Origin: an uncultured SAR86 cluster bacterium
Lineage (GTDB): Bacteria > Pseudomonadota > Gammaproteobacteria > Magnimaribacterales > Magnimaribacteraceae
Direction: 5' to 3'
NCBI GenBank assembly: GCA_902514295.1
Contig: CABXQE010000007.1
Coordinates: 1 to 61,009 of the forward strand
DNA length: 61,009 bases
Of this stretch, positions 35,468-43,309 are shown piece by piece (within the stretch, counting starts at the first letter, position 1; every line of letters starts with the position of its first letter). Both the position numbers and the translations under genes were made by a program. The notes below the pieces were generated by a model, which was not told the origin of the DNA, did not search any database, and saw nothing but the letters and a program-made list of their open reading frames with translations.

Positions 35468-36679
35468 TTAAGAAATAATTTCGTAAAGCGCTGACGTGAG
35501 AGAATTTGTAGTCCGGTAGAGGTCTTGGGGTTGATGCATCCTATTGCATAAAAAACCATAACCAATTTTATTTTCTATATCTCCAAACCCTACACAGCCG
35601 CCAACGCCACAATGGCCAAAAAGTGTTTTAGGATGACTGGGTTGGTTAATGGTAGTTATCCCTAAACCAAGATCGAAGCCTGTACCAAAGCTTATTTCAG
35701 CCCCAAATATAACCGTGTCAGGACCTTTGGATAAAGGTTGAAGGCATTTATTTAAAGTTTCTTCAGAAACAATAGTTATTCCATCTCGTTCGCAACCTGT
35801 ACTTAAGATTCCGAAAAGTTTAGCTAAAGATTCCGCCGTACCGTGTCCGTTAGCAGAAGGAATTTCTGCCATCCTCCAATCATCTGAATGAACATAATCT
35901 TGATCTGGATCAAAAGTCTCGAAAGCCACTTGATAGTCTCCACCCTTAAGCACCTCTTTTATAATCTTCAATTGTTCCGGAAGAAGAAAATCAGGAACAT
36001 ACGGAATTAATTTAAGAATTAAAGATTCTGAACGATCATCAGCCAAAATATTTGCACATCTTTGAATATCTTCTTGGTTCAGTCCTATCTTAAAATCTAT
36101 AGCCAAAGGTTCTGCAATCTCTTCTTTAAAGAACTGACCGACAGATCTACCGTCTACTCTTCTTAGTATTTCTCCTACAAGCCAACCATATGTAAGCGCG
36201 TGATAACCTTGAGACGTGCCTGGTTCTCTAAAAGGTTTTTGCTTTTCTAAAACCGAAACCCAAGAATCCCAATCCGAGAATTTTAAATCTGGAATTCCAT
36301 CTTGGAAACCAAACATACCTGCCCTATGGCACATAAAATCGCTAACCTTTGTATTTTCTTTTCCATTACAAGCGTATTCAGGCCAGTATTCTGAAACATT
36401 TTTACTTATATCTAATTTACCTTGATCAATTAGTTTAGCTATACATATAGCTGTTACTGCTTTAGTTGTAGAAAAAACATTTAAGATAGTATCTTCAGTC
36501 CAAGGTTCGTTCTTATCTAAATCTTTGTACCCCCCAGAAAGGTTTACAACCATTTCTCCTTCATGTTCTATTGCAACACTTGCGCCAGTATCAAACCCAC
36601 TTGCAAGAGATTCTTCTAAAAGATCTTTAATCTTAGAAAATCTAGGGTCGCAAAATCCAGATAATTTTATTTCATCCAT
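35468..36679 (-). CDS. Serine hydrolase, class C beta-lactamase-like (EstB type)
   Basis: 403 residues. The nucleophile motif SxxK is STTK at 70-73, in NVFSTTKAVTAICIAKLID, and the second motif Tyr is in YHALTYGWLVGEI. Near the C-terminus GHCGVGGCVGFGD carries the HxG-type third motif. No signal peptide is visible. Relatives are EstB-like esterases and carboxypeptidases of cytoplasmic or unknown location. It is probably an esterase rather than an antibiotic resistance enzyme. It is 8 bases after the SnoaL-like gene and likely in one transcript with it. Confidence 0.87.
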   Translation of the reverse strand: MDEIKLSGFCDPRFSKIKDLLEESLASGFDTGASVAIEHEGEMVVNLSGGYKDLDKNEPWTEDTILNVFSTTKAVTAICIAKLIDQGKLDISKNVSEYWPEYACNGKENTKVSDFMCHRAGMFGFQDGIPDLKFSDWDSWVSVLEKQKPFREPGTSQGYHALTYGWLVGEILRRVDGRSVGQFFKEEIAEPLAIDFKIGLNQEDIQRCANILADDRSESLILKLIPYVPDFLLPEQLKIIKEVLKGGDYQVAFETFDPDQDYVHSDDWRMAEIPSANGHGTAESLAKLFGILSTGCERDGITIVSEETLNKCLQPLSKGPDTVIFGAEISFGTGFDLGLGITTINQPSHPKTLFGHCGVGGCVGFGDIENKIGYGFLCNRMHQPQDLYRTTNSLTSALYEIIS

Positions 36680-36687
36680 TATTAAGA

Positions 36688-37170
36688 CTAATCTTCAAAA
36701 TCAGCCGCTTGTGTTTGATGGACTCCACCATAGTTAGCAGGAGAATAATGCTGGCTCTTTACGACCCAATTACCGTTCTCTTTAACCCAGGTCATAGTTA
36801 CTCTAGTGCGGTAATCTGAGGCGTTTCCACCAGCAGTCACAACACCTTCAGCATAAAACCTTGCTAATACGACACTCTCTGAAAGTTGTATAGCTTCAGG
36901 ATAAAAAACATTTGTTATTCCTCCTTGATCAAACTTTTCCCATTGCTCCACAGAAGGTATCTGCCTAGGTTTATGGAAACTGCCATCTGAATTAGTGCCA
37001 TAAGTTCCCGTCTTACTCTCTAGCGCTACAACGGTTTCATAATCGTTGTTGTTTCTGGCTTCAAAGTACTTTTCTAAAGAAGTCAATACATCCTGTTCTG
37101 ATTTAAGATGTCCATCTGCACTTACAAAAGAAAGAAAGAACATACTTAAGATTAAAATTGCGTGTTTCAT
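36688..37170 (-). CDS. Exported SnoaL/DUF4440-like protein (NTF2 fold)
   Basis: 160 residues with a signal peptide (AILILSMFFLSFVSA). The rest fits a single NTF2-like cone: LTSLEKYFEARNNNDYETVV, VLARFYAEGVVTAGG, RVTMTWVKENGNWVVKSQHY and an ending with aromatic residues. Bacterial SnoaL-like proteins are ketosteroid isomerase relatives and many have no known substrate. The N-terminal signal places it in the periplasm. Neighbouring hydrolase in the same direction gives a loose link only. Confidence 0.75.
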   Translation of the reverse strand: MKHAILILSMFFLSFVSADGHLKSEQDVLTSLEKYFEARNNNDYETVVALESKTGTYGTNSDGSFHKPRQIPSVEQWEKFDQGGITNVFYPEAIQLSESVVLARFYAEGVVTAGGNASDYRTRVTMTWVKENGNWVVKSQHYSPANYGGVHQTQAADFED

Positions 37171-37305
37171 TTATTCTCCTTATTTATATTTAATATTAAG
37201 CTTAACAAATAATTATTACTTATGAGCTTTATTTTTTATTCTATATTTTTCTTTAAAAAGAACTAACTGATGTAAAGTAGACTATTCACACTAAATGGAG
37301 AAATT

Positions 37306-37668
37306 ATGAAACAACTTTTTTTATCAACTTTTCTTATATTTTCATTTTCTATTAATGCTTCGACAATAGCTATTTTTAAGTGCGAGCTTTTAGATGGGCA
37401 CAAAATTGATGAAGTAAAGGCTATAAACTCGGAATGGGTTAAGGCTGTTAATAATATTAATGAAAGTAAAGTAACTAGCCAAGTACTAGAAGCAGTTGTA
37501 TCGCCAAAGATGCAAACCTTTATGTATATTGATACATACAAAGATGCCGTTCATTGGGGTCAAATAAGAAATGAAATTAAAAATGGCGCTATTCAAGCAT
37601 TTACGGAACAATTTGATGAAGTCTCTAAATGTACTTCTGTGAGCTTATATGATGCCGAAACTAGCTAA
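37306..37668 (+). CDS. Small exported protein, unknown family
   Basis: 120 residues with a clean signal peptide (LFLSTFLIFSFSINAS) and a good ribosome site (GGAG) before the ATG. The mature part has two Cys (FKCELLDG and SKCTSVSL), which could form a disulfide, and the stretches VKAINSEWVKAVNNI and WGQIRNEIKNGAIQAF. I do not recognise a family. It stands alone, is divergent from the SnoaL-like gene, and is closed by a strong hairpin terminator. The isolated, complete transcription unit suggests real expression. Confidence 0.7.
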   Translation: MKQLFLSTFLIFSFSINASTIAIFKCELLDGHKIDEVKAINSEWVKAVNNINESKVTSQVLEAVVSPKMQTFMYIDTYKDAVHWGQIRNEIKNGAIQAFTEQFDEVSKCTSVSLYDAETS

Positions 37669-37710
37669 AAAACCGTAAACACAGAAAGGTATTCTCTTAG
37701 CTAATATAGT

Positions 37711-37736
37711 AAAAAGGCCCTTAAAAGGGCCTTTTT
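37711..37736. terminator. Bidirectional intrinsic terminator
   Basis: AAAAAGGCCC followed by TTAA and AAGGGCCTTTTT makes a near-perfect inverted repeat of about 12 bp, GC-rich in the core, with A runs on one side and T runs on the other. It therefore ends the small exported gene on the plus strand and the acyl-CoA dehydrogenase on the minus strand. It is one of two clear Rho-independent terminators I found in the window. Confidence 0.9.
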
Positions 37737-37750
37737 CTTAATAGTAATGA

Positions 37751-39001
37751 TTAATCTCTCGTTACTACAACTTCGGAGCTCTGACCTCCTCCGTATTTAC
37801 CAAGCTCTTCTCTAGCAACAGTTCTTCTGTGGACTTCATCAGGTCCGTCTGCAATCCTCAAGGTTCTCATATGTGCATACATACTTGCCAGAGGAAAATC
37901 TTGACTAACTCCACCACCTCCATGCATTTGGATGGCTCTATCTATAAGCCTACAGGCTACTATGGGAACGTGTACTTTTATTTGAGCAATTTCGCTCCTA
38001 GCTACCTTATTGCCTACTGTATCCATTAAGTTTGCGGCGTTTAAAGTCAATAACCTAGAAGTTTCTATGTCTATCCTGCTTTCAGCTATATAGTCATAAT
38101 TTGCTCCAAGACTTGATATTTTCTTACCAAAAGCAATTCGTTCTTCTGATCTTTTGCACATCAATTCAAGAGCTCTTTCCATGACACCGATTGTCCTCAT
38201 GCAATGGTGAATTCTTCCAGGTCCTAATCTGCCTTGAGCAATCTCGAAGCCTCTTCCTTCTCCTAGAAGGAGATTTTCTTTAGGCACTCTTACATCTTTG
38301 AATGAAACCCTGCCATGTCCGTGCGGAGCATCATCATATCCAAATACATGCATCATTTTTTCTATCTTTATTCCAGGAGAATCCATTGGAACGATAATCT
38401 GTGACTGACGTTGATGCTTTGGGTTGTCAGGGTTAGTCATACACATGAAAATTAGAACTTTACATCTGGGGTCGCCAGCTCCAGAAGTCCACCACTTCTC
38501 ACCGTTTATTACGTATTCATCGCCTTCCAGAACAGCTGTTGTACAAATGTTTGTGGCATCAGAAGAAGCTACTGCAGGTTCAGTCATTGCAAATGCGGAT
38601 CTAATTTCACCATCTAAAAGAGGTTTTAGCCATCTCTCCTGTTGTTCTTCATTAGCATATCTCGCCAACACTTCCATATTACCGGTGTCTGGAGCAGAGC
38701 AATTGAAAATTTCTGAAGCAATTCCTGATCTACCCATTAACTCAGCTAATGGCGCATAATCTAAGTTGCTCATGCTTTCACCCATCGGGTTTTCTGGTAA
38801 AAATAAATTCCAAAGACCTTCTTCTTTAGCTATTTCTTTTTTATCTTCAATAATTTGAGGTATTTGCCATCTATCACCTTGCTCCGTAAATTCTTGCATT
38901 TGTCGTGCATAAATTTCTTCAGCTGGATAAATATGATCATCTAAGAACTTTATAATCCTTAACTGGAGTTCTTGTGATCTGTCTGAAAAATGAAATCCCA
39001 T
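37751..39001 (-). CDS. Acyl-CoA dehydrogenase, ACAD10/11-like
   Basis: 416 residues. The FAD/substrate part has [29 protein letters not shown] and [20 protein letters not shown]. The C-terminal signature is [20 protein letters not shown], then [20 protein letters not shown], as in the ACAD10/ACAD11 branch. Uses FAD to form a 2-enoyl-CoA. The usual catalytic Glu of the E-G-T segment is replaced by DGPDEV, so the base should be looked for elsewhere. It is divergent from the LysR gene over 151 bases. Confidence 0.9.
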   Translation of the reverse strand: MGFHFSDRSQELQLRIIKFLDDHIYPAEEIYARQMQEFTEQGDRWQIPQIIEDKKEIAKEEGLWNLFLPENPMGESMSNLDYAPLAELMGRSGIASEIFNCSAPDTGNMEVLARYANEEQQERWLKPLLDGEIRSAFAMTEPAVASSDATNICTTAVLEGDEYVINGEKWWTSGAGDPRCKVLIFMCMTNPDNPKHQRQSQIIVPMDSPGIKIEKMMHVFGYDDAPHGHGRVSFKDVRVPKENLLLGEGRGFEIAQGRLGPGRIHHCMRTIGVMERALELMCKRSEERIAFGKKISSLGANYDYIAESRIDIETSRLLTLNAANLMDTVGNKVARSEIAQIKVHVPIVACRLIDRAIQMHGGGGVSQDFPLASMYAHMRTLRIADGPDEVHRRTVAREELGKYGGGQSSEVVVTRD

Positions 39002-39152
39002 CTAACTTCTCCTTATAATTGATATGTATTACTGTTATTATGTAATATAAGTTTTATTTATATCTAATATTAATTTAAGTACCGATCATAGTGCTATACC
39101 TTAAGTTAGTCTAGGTTGATATTTGTTACCAAAAAACAAAATTTAAAATTTC

Positions 39153-40058
39153 ATGAACTTAAAGCAAACAGATCTAAATTTATTCAAAGCCTTTGACGTT
39201 ATCTATACTGAAAAGAATCTAACCAAAGCCGGTCAAATCTTAGGAATAACGCAACCTGCTGTCAGCAACGCATTGTCTAGACTTAGAGAAATGTTTAATG
39301 ACGAACTCTTTATAAGGTCTTCAAAAGGCATGCTACCTACTCCAGTTGCCCAGGATATTATCGGTGATGTAAGAGAGGCATTAGGGTTGATGAATAAAAC
39401 TATTTCTCAAACAGACTCTTTTGAACCAGCTACTTCCGAGATTACTTTTAAGATTTCGATTGGAGATAGTTCAGAATATAGGCTTTTACCAATACTACTT
39501 AAAGAGTTAGCAAAAGAAGCTCCGAATATAGCTGTAGAAAGTTTTCTAATTCCTAGAAAAGAAACCCCAAAAGAATTATCAGCAGGAAATGTAGACTTCT
39601 GCATAGACCCTCCTGTACATACAGATTCTTTTCTAAGACATCAAAAGATTTACGAAGATGATTATGTGCTTATTGCAAGAAAAGGACATCCTATAATGAA
39701 AAAGAAAAAAATTAACATGGATGATTACTTATCTCTTTCTCATATGCACGTTTCAAATAGAAAATCTGGTATTGGACTGGTTGATATGGCCTTAAATAGA
39801 TTGGGTCATTCTAGAAAAATTTCTCTTAGGTCTCAGAATTTCTTAGTTGCCCCTTTTGTTGTTGAGAGATCTGATCTAGTTATTACTACAACTAGAGGTT
39901 TTGCTAAACATAGAGGGTTAGGAGTAATGGAGTTACCCTTTAAGATTGATCCTATTGTTTTAGACCTATATTGGCACGAATCTAAAGATTCTGACCCTTC
40001 AAATAAATGGATGAGGGAATTAATGCTAAAAACTTACGGATTGATTCAGGACAATTAA
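39153..40058 (+). CDS. LysR-family transcriptional regulator
   Basis: 301 residues. The N-terminal helix-turn-helix is clear: DLNLFKAFDVIYTEKNLTKA, then GQILGITQPAVSNALSRLRE. The effector domain follows (FKISIGDSSEYRLLPILLKE). Its arrangement resembles the NodD/NahR-type regulators. It is divergent from the acyl-CoA dehydrogenase at 37.7 kb, so that gene is the most likely target. The 151-base spacer is the place to look for the operator. The stop lies 1 base before the 3' end of the convergent tRNA-Leu. Confidence 0.92.
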   Translation: MNLKQTDLNLFKAFDVIYTEKNLTKAGQILGITQPAVSNALSRLREMFNDELFIRSSKGMLPTPVAQDIIGDVREALGLMNKTISQTDSFEPATSEITFKISIGDSSEYRLLPILLKELAKEAPNIAVESFLIPRKETPKELSAGNVDFCIDPPVHTDSFLRHQKIYEDDYVLIARKGHPIMKKKKINMDDYLSLSHMHVSNRKSGIGLVDMALNRLGHSRKISLRSQNFLVAPFVVERSDLVITTTRGFAKHRGLGVMELPFKIDPIVLDLYWHESKDSDPSNKWMRELMLKTYGLIQDN

Positions 40059-40059
40059 A

Positions 40060-40144
<85 letters not shown>

Positions 40145-40166
40145 AAGTGGCGGGTATTATAGGCCT

Positions 40167-40862
40167 CTACTCGTTTGATGTCGCGTCTTCGGAACTTATA
40201 TTTATAATTCCCAACTCTAAGTCATTTAATTTCTCTTTAAGAGATAATATGGATTGGTTTACTTGGGTTCTATAAAGGTCCATTGACTTAGTTGCTTCTT
40301 CCAGATCTGCTAATCTTTCTTCAATATCATCATCTTGAGAAGAAGGATCTACCATGTCCAAAGATTGACTTACTTTTTCTTGCATTTTTTCAAGCTTAGC
40401 AAGTTCCAAATTAAATGACCTTTGTTTGGCTGACAGTGTTTTATATTCTTTATCTAAAGATTCTAATGTCTCTTCAATCGACTCTATTGAGTTTAAATTC
40501 TGGGATATACTCTTTCTATTCTTCTTATTGCTTAAATCCCACAACTTCCTGATCTCTTTATTGATAAATTTTAGTTCTTGGGAAGTTGTTTCAATAAGGT
40601 CATCAACCTTATTTGACTGAATGGAGATATTCTCTTCGAGCATACTAATCCTTTCAATGAAACTTTTCCCGGCTTGTTGTTGGCTACCCGAAGTATTAAA
40701 AAACCAAAATCCTAATAAAATTATTCCAATAGTGTTCACTATTGTTATTGTTGAAGAAAAAAGCATTGACCCACCCTTAACTCTTCTTTGTCCTCTATTT
40801 GAAACAGCCTCAGAGCGAACCGGCTTAATATCTTGGTTATCTTCTTCTTTAGATTTGTTCAT
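40167..40862 (-). CDS. Membrane-anchored coiled-coil protein, unknown
   Basis: 231 residues. About 35 charged residues (RGQRRVKGG), one membrane helix (TITIVNTIGIILLGFWFF), then nearly continuous coiled coil of about 160 residues, with KEIRKLWDLSNKKNRKSI in the first half. The topology suggests a bitopic inner-membrane protein with a periplasmic rod, as in cell-division or tethering factors, but I do not recognise a family. It follows the tRNA-Leu in the same direction by 22 bases, so readthrough could join the two. Confidence 0.7.
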   Translation of the reverse strand: MNKSKEEDNQDIKPVRSEAVSNRGQRRVKGGSMLFSSTITIVNTIGIILLGFWFFNTSGSQQQAGKSFIERISMLEENISIQSNKVDDLIETTSQELKFINKEIRKLWDLSNKKNRKSISQNLNSIESIEETLESLDKEYKTLSAKQRSFNLELAKLEKMQEKVSQSLDMVDPSSQDDDIEERLADLEEATKSMDLYRTQVNQSILSLKEKLNDLELGIINISSEDATSNE

Positions 40863-40966
40863 TAATTAGGGTTATTTTAGCCTTTCATTCTATTAGATCG
40901 TAGATACAATAGAAGTTTATATTAAAATTCTAATAATTAGGATTAGATTTATTTAAGAGGAACAAG

Positions 40967-42070
40967 ATGAATTTTGAATTTTCAGCGGACCAAATGCAAT
41001 TGAAAGACATTGCTAGGAAGTTTTTAGAAAAAGAAGAGACAGTAAAAAGAGCTAGAACTATTTTAGAAGGTGAAGAATCTTATGATAAAGATCTTTGGTC
41101 TCAAGTAGCTGAGATGGGCTTTACTGCAACAGTTATTCCAGAAGAATACGGAGGTTTAGGGTTAGGATATTTAGAACTTTGCGTAATAGCAGAAGAGTTA
41201 GGAAGAAGTCTAGCTCCAACACCTTTTTCGTCTAGTGTTTACTTGGCTACGGAATCAATTCTTCAATTTGGTTCAGATTCACTTAAACAAATAAACCTTC
41301 CTTCTTTAGCAAGTGGAGAAAAAATAGGTGCTTTTGCTCATACAGAATCGACCACCTCTCCAACTGAGGAAAACATTTCATGCGAATTTAAGGACGGTTC
41401 TTTGAATGGTTCTAAGATCGCAGTAACTGATGGAGATGTAGCAGATTTTTTTATAGTCTCTGCTAAGTCTGGATCAGAAGTTGGACTGTTTCTAGTTGAA
41501 TCTTCATCGGATGGAGTTGAAGTAACAAGCCAACCTACTCTAGATCCTTCTAGGTCTCATGCTGCTATATCATTTAAGAATGCGAAGGCTGAAACATTGG
41601 ATTCAGGATGGTCAAACATAACCACATTGCTGGATAGAGCAGCAGTTCTGTTTTCATTTGAACAACTTGGTGGAGCTGAAGCCTGCATGAATATGGCAAA
41701 AGAATACGCAATGGGTAGATACGCTTTTGGTAGATCTATAGCTTCTTTTCAAGCAATAAAACATAAATTAGCTGATATGTATATTGCGGTAGAGCTAGCA
41801 AGGTCTAACTGTTATTACGGAGCTTGGGCTCTAAGTACCGATGCACCAGAACTACCTACCGCTGCTGCTACATGTAGGGTTAGTGCTAGTCAGGCTTATC
41901 ATGAATGTTCCAAAGAAAATATACAAACACATGGCGGAATGGGTTTCACTTGGGAATTTGATTGTCACCTCTATTACAGAAGGTGCAGGCAACTGGCTGC
42001 AAATATAGGAAGCCAATCTATTTGGAAAGATAAACTTATAAGCTCCTTAGAAAGAGCTAATCAAATATAG
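40967..42070 (+). CDS. Acyl-CoA dehydrogenase, small subunit type
   Basis: 367 residues. Dehydrogenase N-terminus (FSADQMQLKDIARKFLEKEE) and VIPEEYGGLGLGYLELCVIA, then EELGRSL. The middle is reduced, with few FAD-loop residues (FAHTESTTSPTEEN). C-terminal GGMGFTWEFDCHLYYRRCRQ. No Glu is visible at the position of the canonical base. This divergence and the second dehydrogenase gene 9 bases downstream resemble the paired subunits of heterotetrameric actinobacterial enzymes (FadE28/29-like). The substrate is unknown. Confidence 0.87.
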   Translation: MNFEFSADQMQLKDIARKFLEKEETVKRARTILEGEESYDKDLWSQVAEMGFTATVIPEEYGGLGLGYLELCVIAEELGRSLAPTPFSSSVYLATESILQFGSDSLKQINLPSLASGEKIGAFAHTESTTSPTEENISCEFKDGSLNGSKIAVTDGDVADFFIVSAKSGSEVGLFLVESSSDGVEVTSQPTLDPSRSHAAISFKNAKAETLDSGWSNITTLLDRAAVLFSFEQLGGAEACMNMAKEYAMGRYAFGRSIASFQAIKHKLADMYIAVELARSNCYYGAWALSTDAPELPTAAATCRVSASQAYHECSKENIQTHGGMGFTWEFDCHLYYRRCRQLAANIGSQSIWKDKLISSLERANQI

Positions 42071-42079
42071 GAGAAAACT

Positions 42080-43309
42080 ATGGATTTTAACGATACTCAA
42101 GAAGAAGCTAAATTTAGAAAAGAAGCTTATGAATGGCTAAAAGCCAATGCATCTTTAAAAGAAGGACCTAAAGATGGTTGGAGAGCAGCCTCTGAAGAAG
42201 AAGGACTTAAAGAAGTTAAGGTTTGGCAAAAGAAATTACATGAAGACGGTTGGGCTTGTATGCATTGGCCTAAGGCTTACGGTGGGCGTGAATCAACTCC
42301 CATTGAGAGAGTCATTTGGGGACAAGAAGTATCAAAGTTTAAAGTTCCTGGTGGCTACCTTGAAATAGGTCAAGGAATGGCGGGTCCTGTGATGATGATG
42401 TACGCAACTGAAGAACAAAAAGAAAGATACCTACCTCCTTTGGCTACCGGTGAAGAGATATGGTGTCAGCTCTTTAGTGAACCTGCTGCTGGATCGGATG
42501 TTGCTGGCATTAAGACCAAAGCAGAATTAGATGGAGACACTTGGACAATAAATGGCCAAAAGGTTTGGACTTCAGGAGCTCATTTTAGTGATTACGGAAT
42601 CCTAGTTACTCGAAGCGACCCTTCAGTACCTAAACACAAAGGCTTAACTTTCTTTTTTGTAGATATGAAATCTCCTGGCATTGAAGTAAAGCCAATTAAA
42701 CAAATATCTGGTGGCGCGAATTTTAATGAAGTTTATTTTACAGATGTAAAAATTCCCGACAGTCAAAGATTAGGTGCGGTTGGAGATGGGTGGAAAGTAT
42801 CTTTAACAACCTTGATGAATGAAAGACTTGCCGTAGGTGATGCATCTGGACCAGACTTTGAAGAAGCTTTCACTCTTGCAAGAGGTCAAGATTTAAATGG
42901 AAAACTAGCCATTGAAAATGATGCCGTAAGAGAAAAGCTTGCTGATTGGTATTGCCAACAGAGCGGTCTAAAGTTTGCTAAGTATAGAAATATCTCAGCT
43001 TTATCAAGGGGAGAAACTCCTGGCCCGCAATCTTCGATAACGAAAATTGTAAGTGGTAATAAATTACAAGAAGTAGCTAATTTCGGTCTAGATATTCTGG
43101 ACTCTGCTGGAATAATCAGAAGTGATGAAGATGGTGCAGAACAATCCATGTATCAATATGGATTTTACGGTGCTGCTGGCATAAGAATAGCTGGTGGAAC
43201 TGATGAGATACTTAAGAATATCATTTCAGAGCAAGTTTTAGGAATGCCTCAAGATATGAGAGCGGATAAAGGCATACCATTTAACGAAATACCATCAGGA
43301 AATAAATAA
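42080..43309 (+). CDS. Acyl-CoA dehydrogenase, large subunit type
   Basis: 409 residues. FAD and substrate motifs: CQLFSEPAAGSDVAGIKTKA, NGQKVWTSGAHFSDYGILV, GDGWKVSLTTLMNERLAVG. The C-terminal block is RIAGGTDEILKNIISEQVLG, with Gly rather than Glu before the GTDEI. It lies 9 bases after the smaller subunit, so the two probably assemble. An AGGAG ribosome site precedes the ATG. Its stop is read in a region that overlaps the open frame of mnmC, which has no normal start codon. Confidence 0.9.
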   Translation: MDFNDTQEEAKFRKEAYEWLKANASLKEGPKDGWRAASEEEGLKEVKVWQKKLHEDGWACMHWPKAYGGRESTPIERVIWGQEVSKFKVPGGYLEIGQGMAGPVMMMYATEEQKERYLPPLATGEEIWCQLFSEPAAGSDVAGIKTKAELDGDTWTINGQKVWTSGAHFSDYGILVTRSDPSVPKHKGLTFFFVDMKSPGIEVKPIKQISGGANFNEVYFTDVKIPDSQRLGAVGDGWKVSLTTLMNERLAVGDASGPDFEEAFTLARGQDLNGKLAIENDAVREKLADWYCQQSGLKFAKYRNISALSRGETPGPQSSITKIVSGNKLQEVANFGLDILDSAGIIRSDEDGAEQSMYQYGFYGAAGIRIAGGTDEILKNIISEQVLGMPQDMRADKGIPFNEIPSGNK

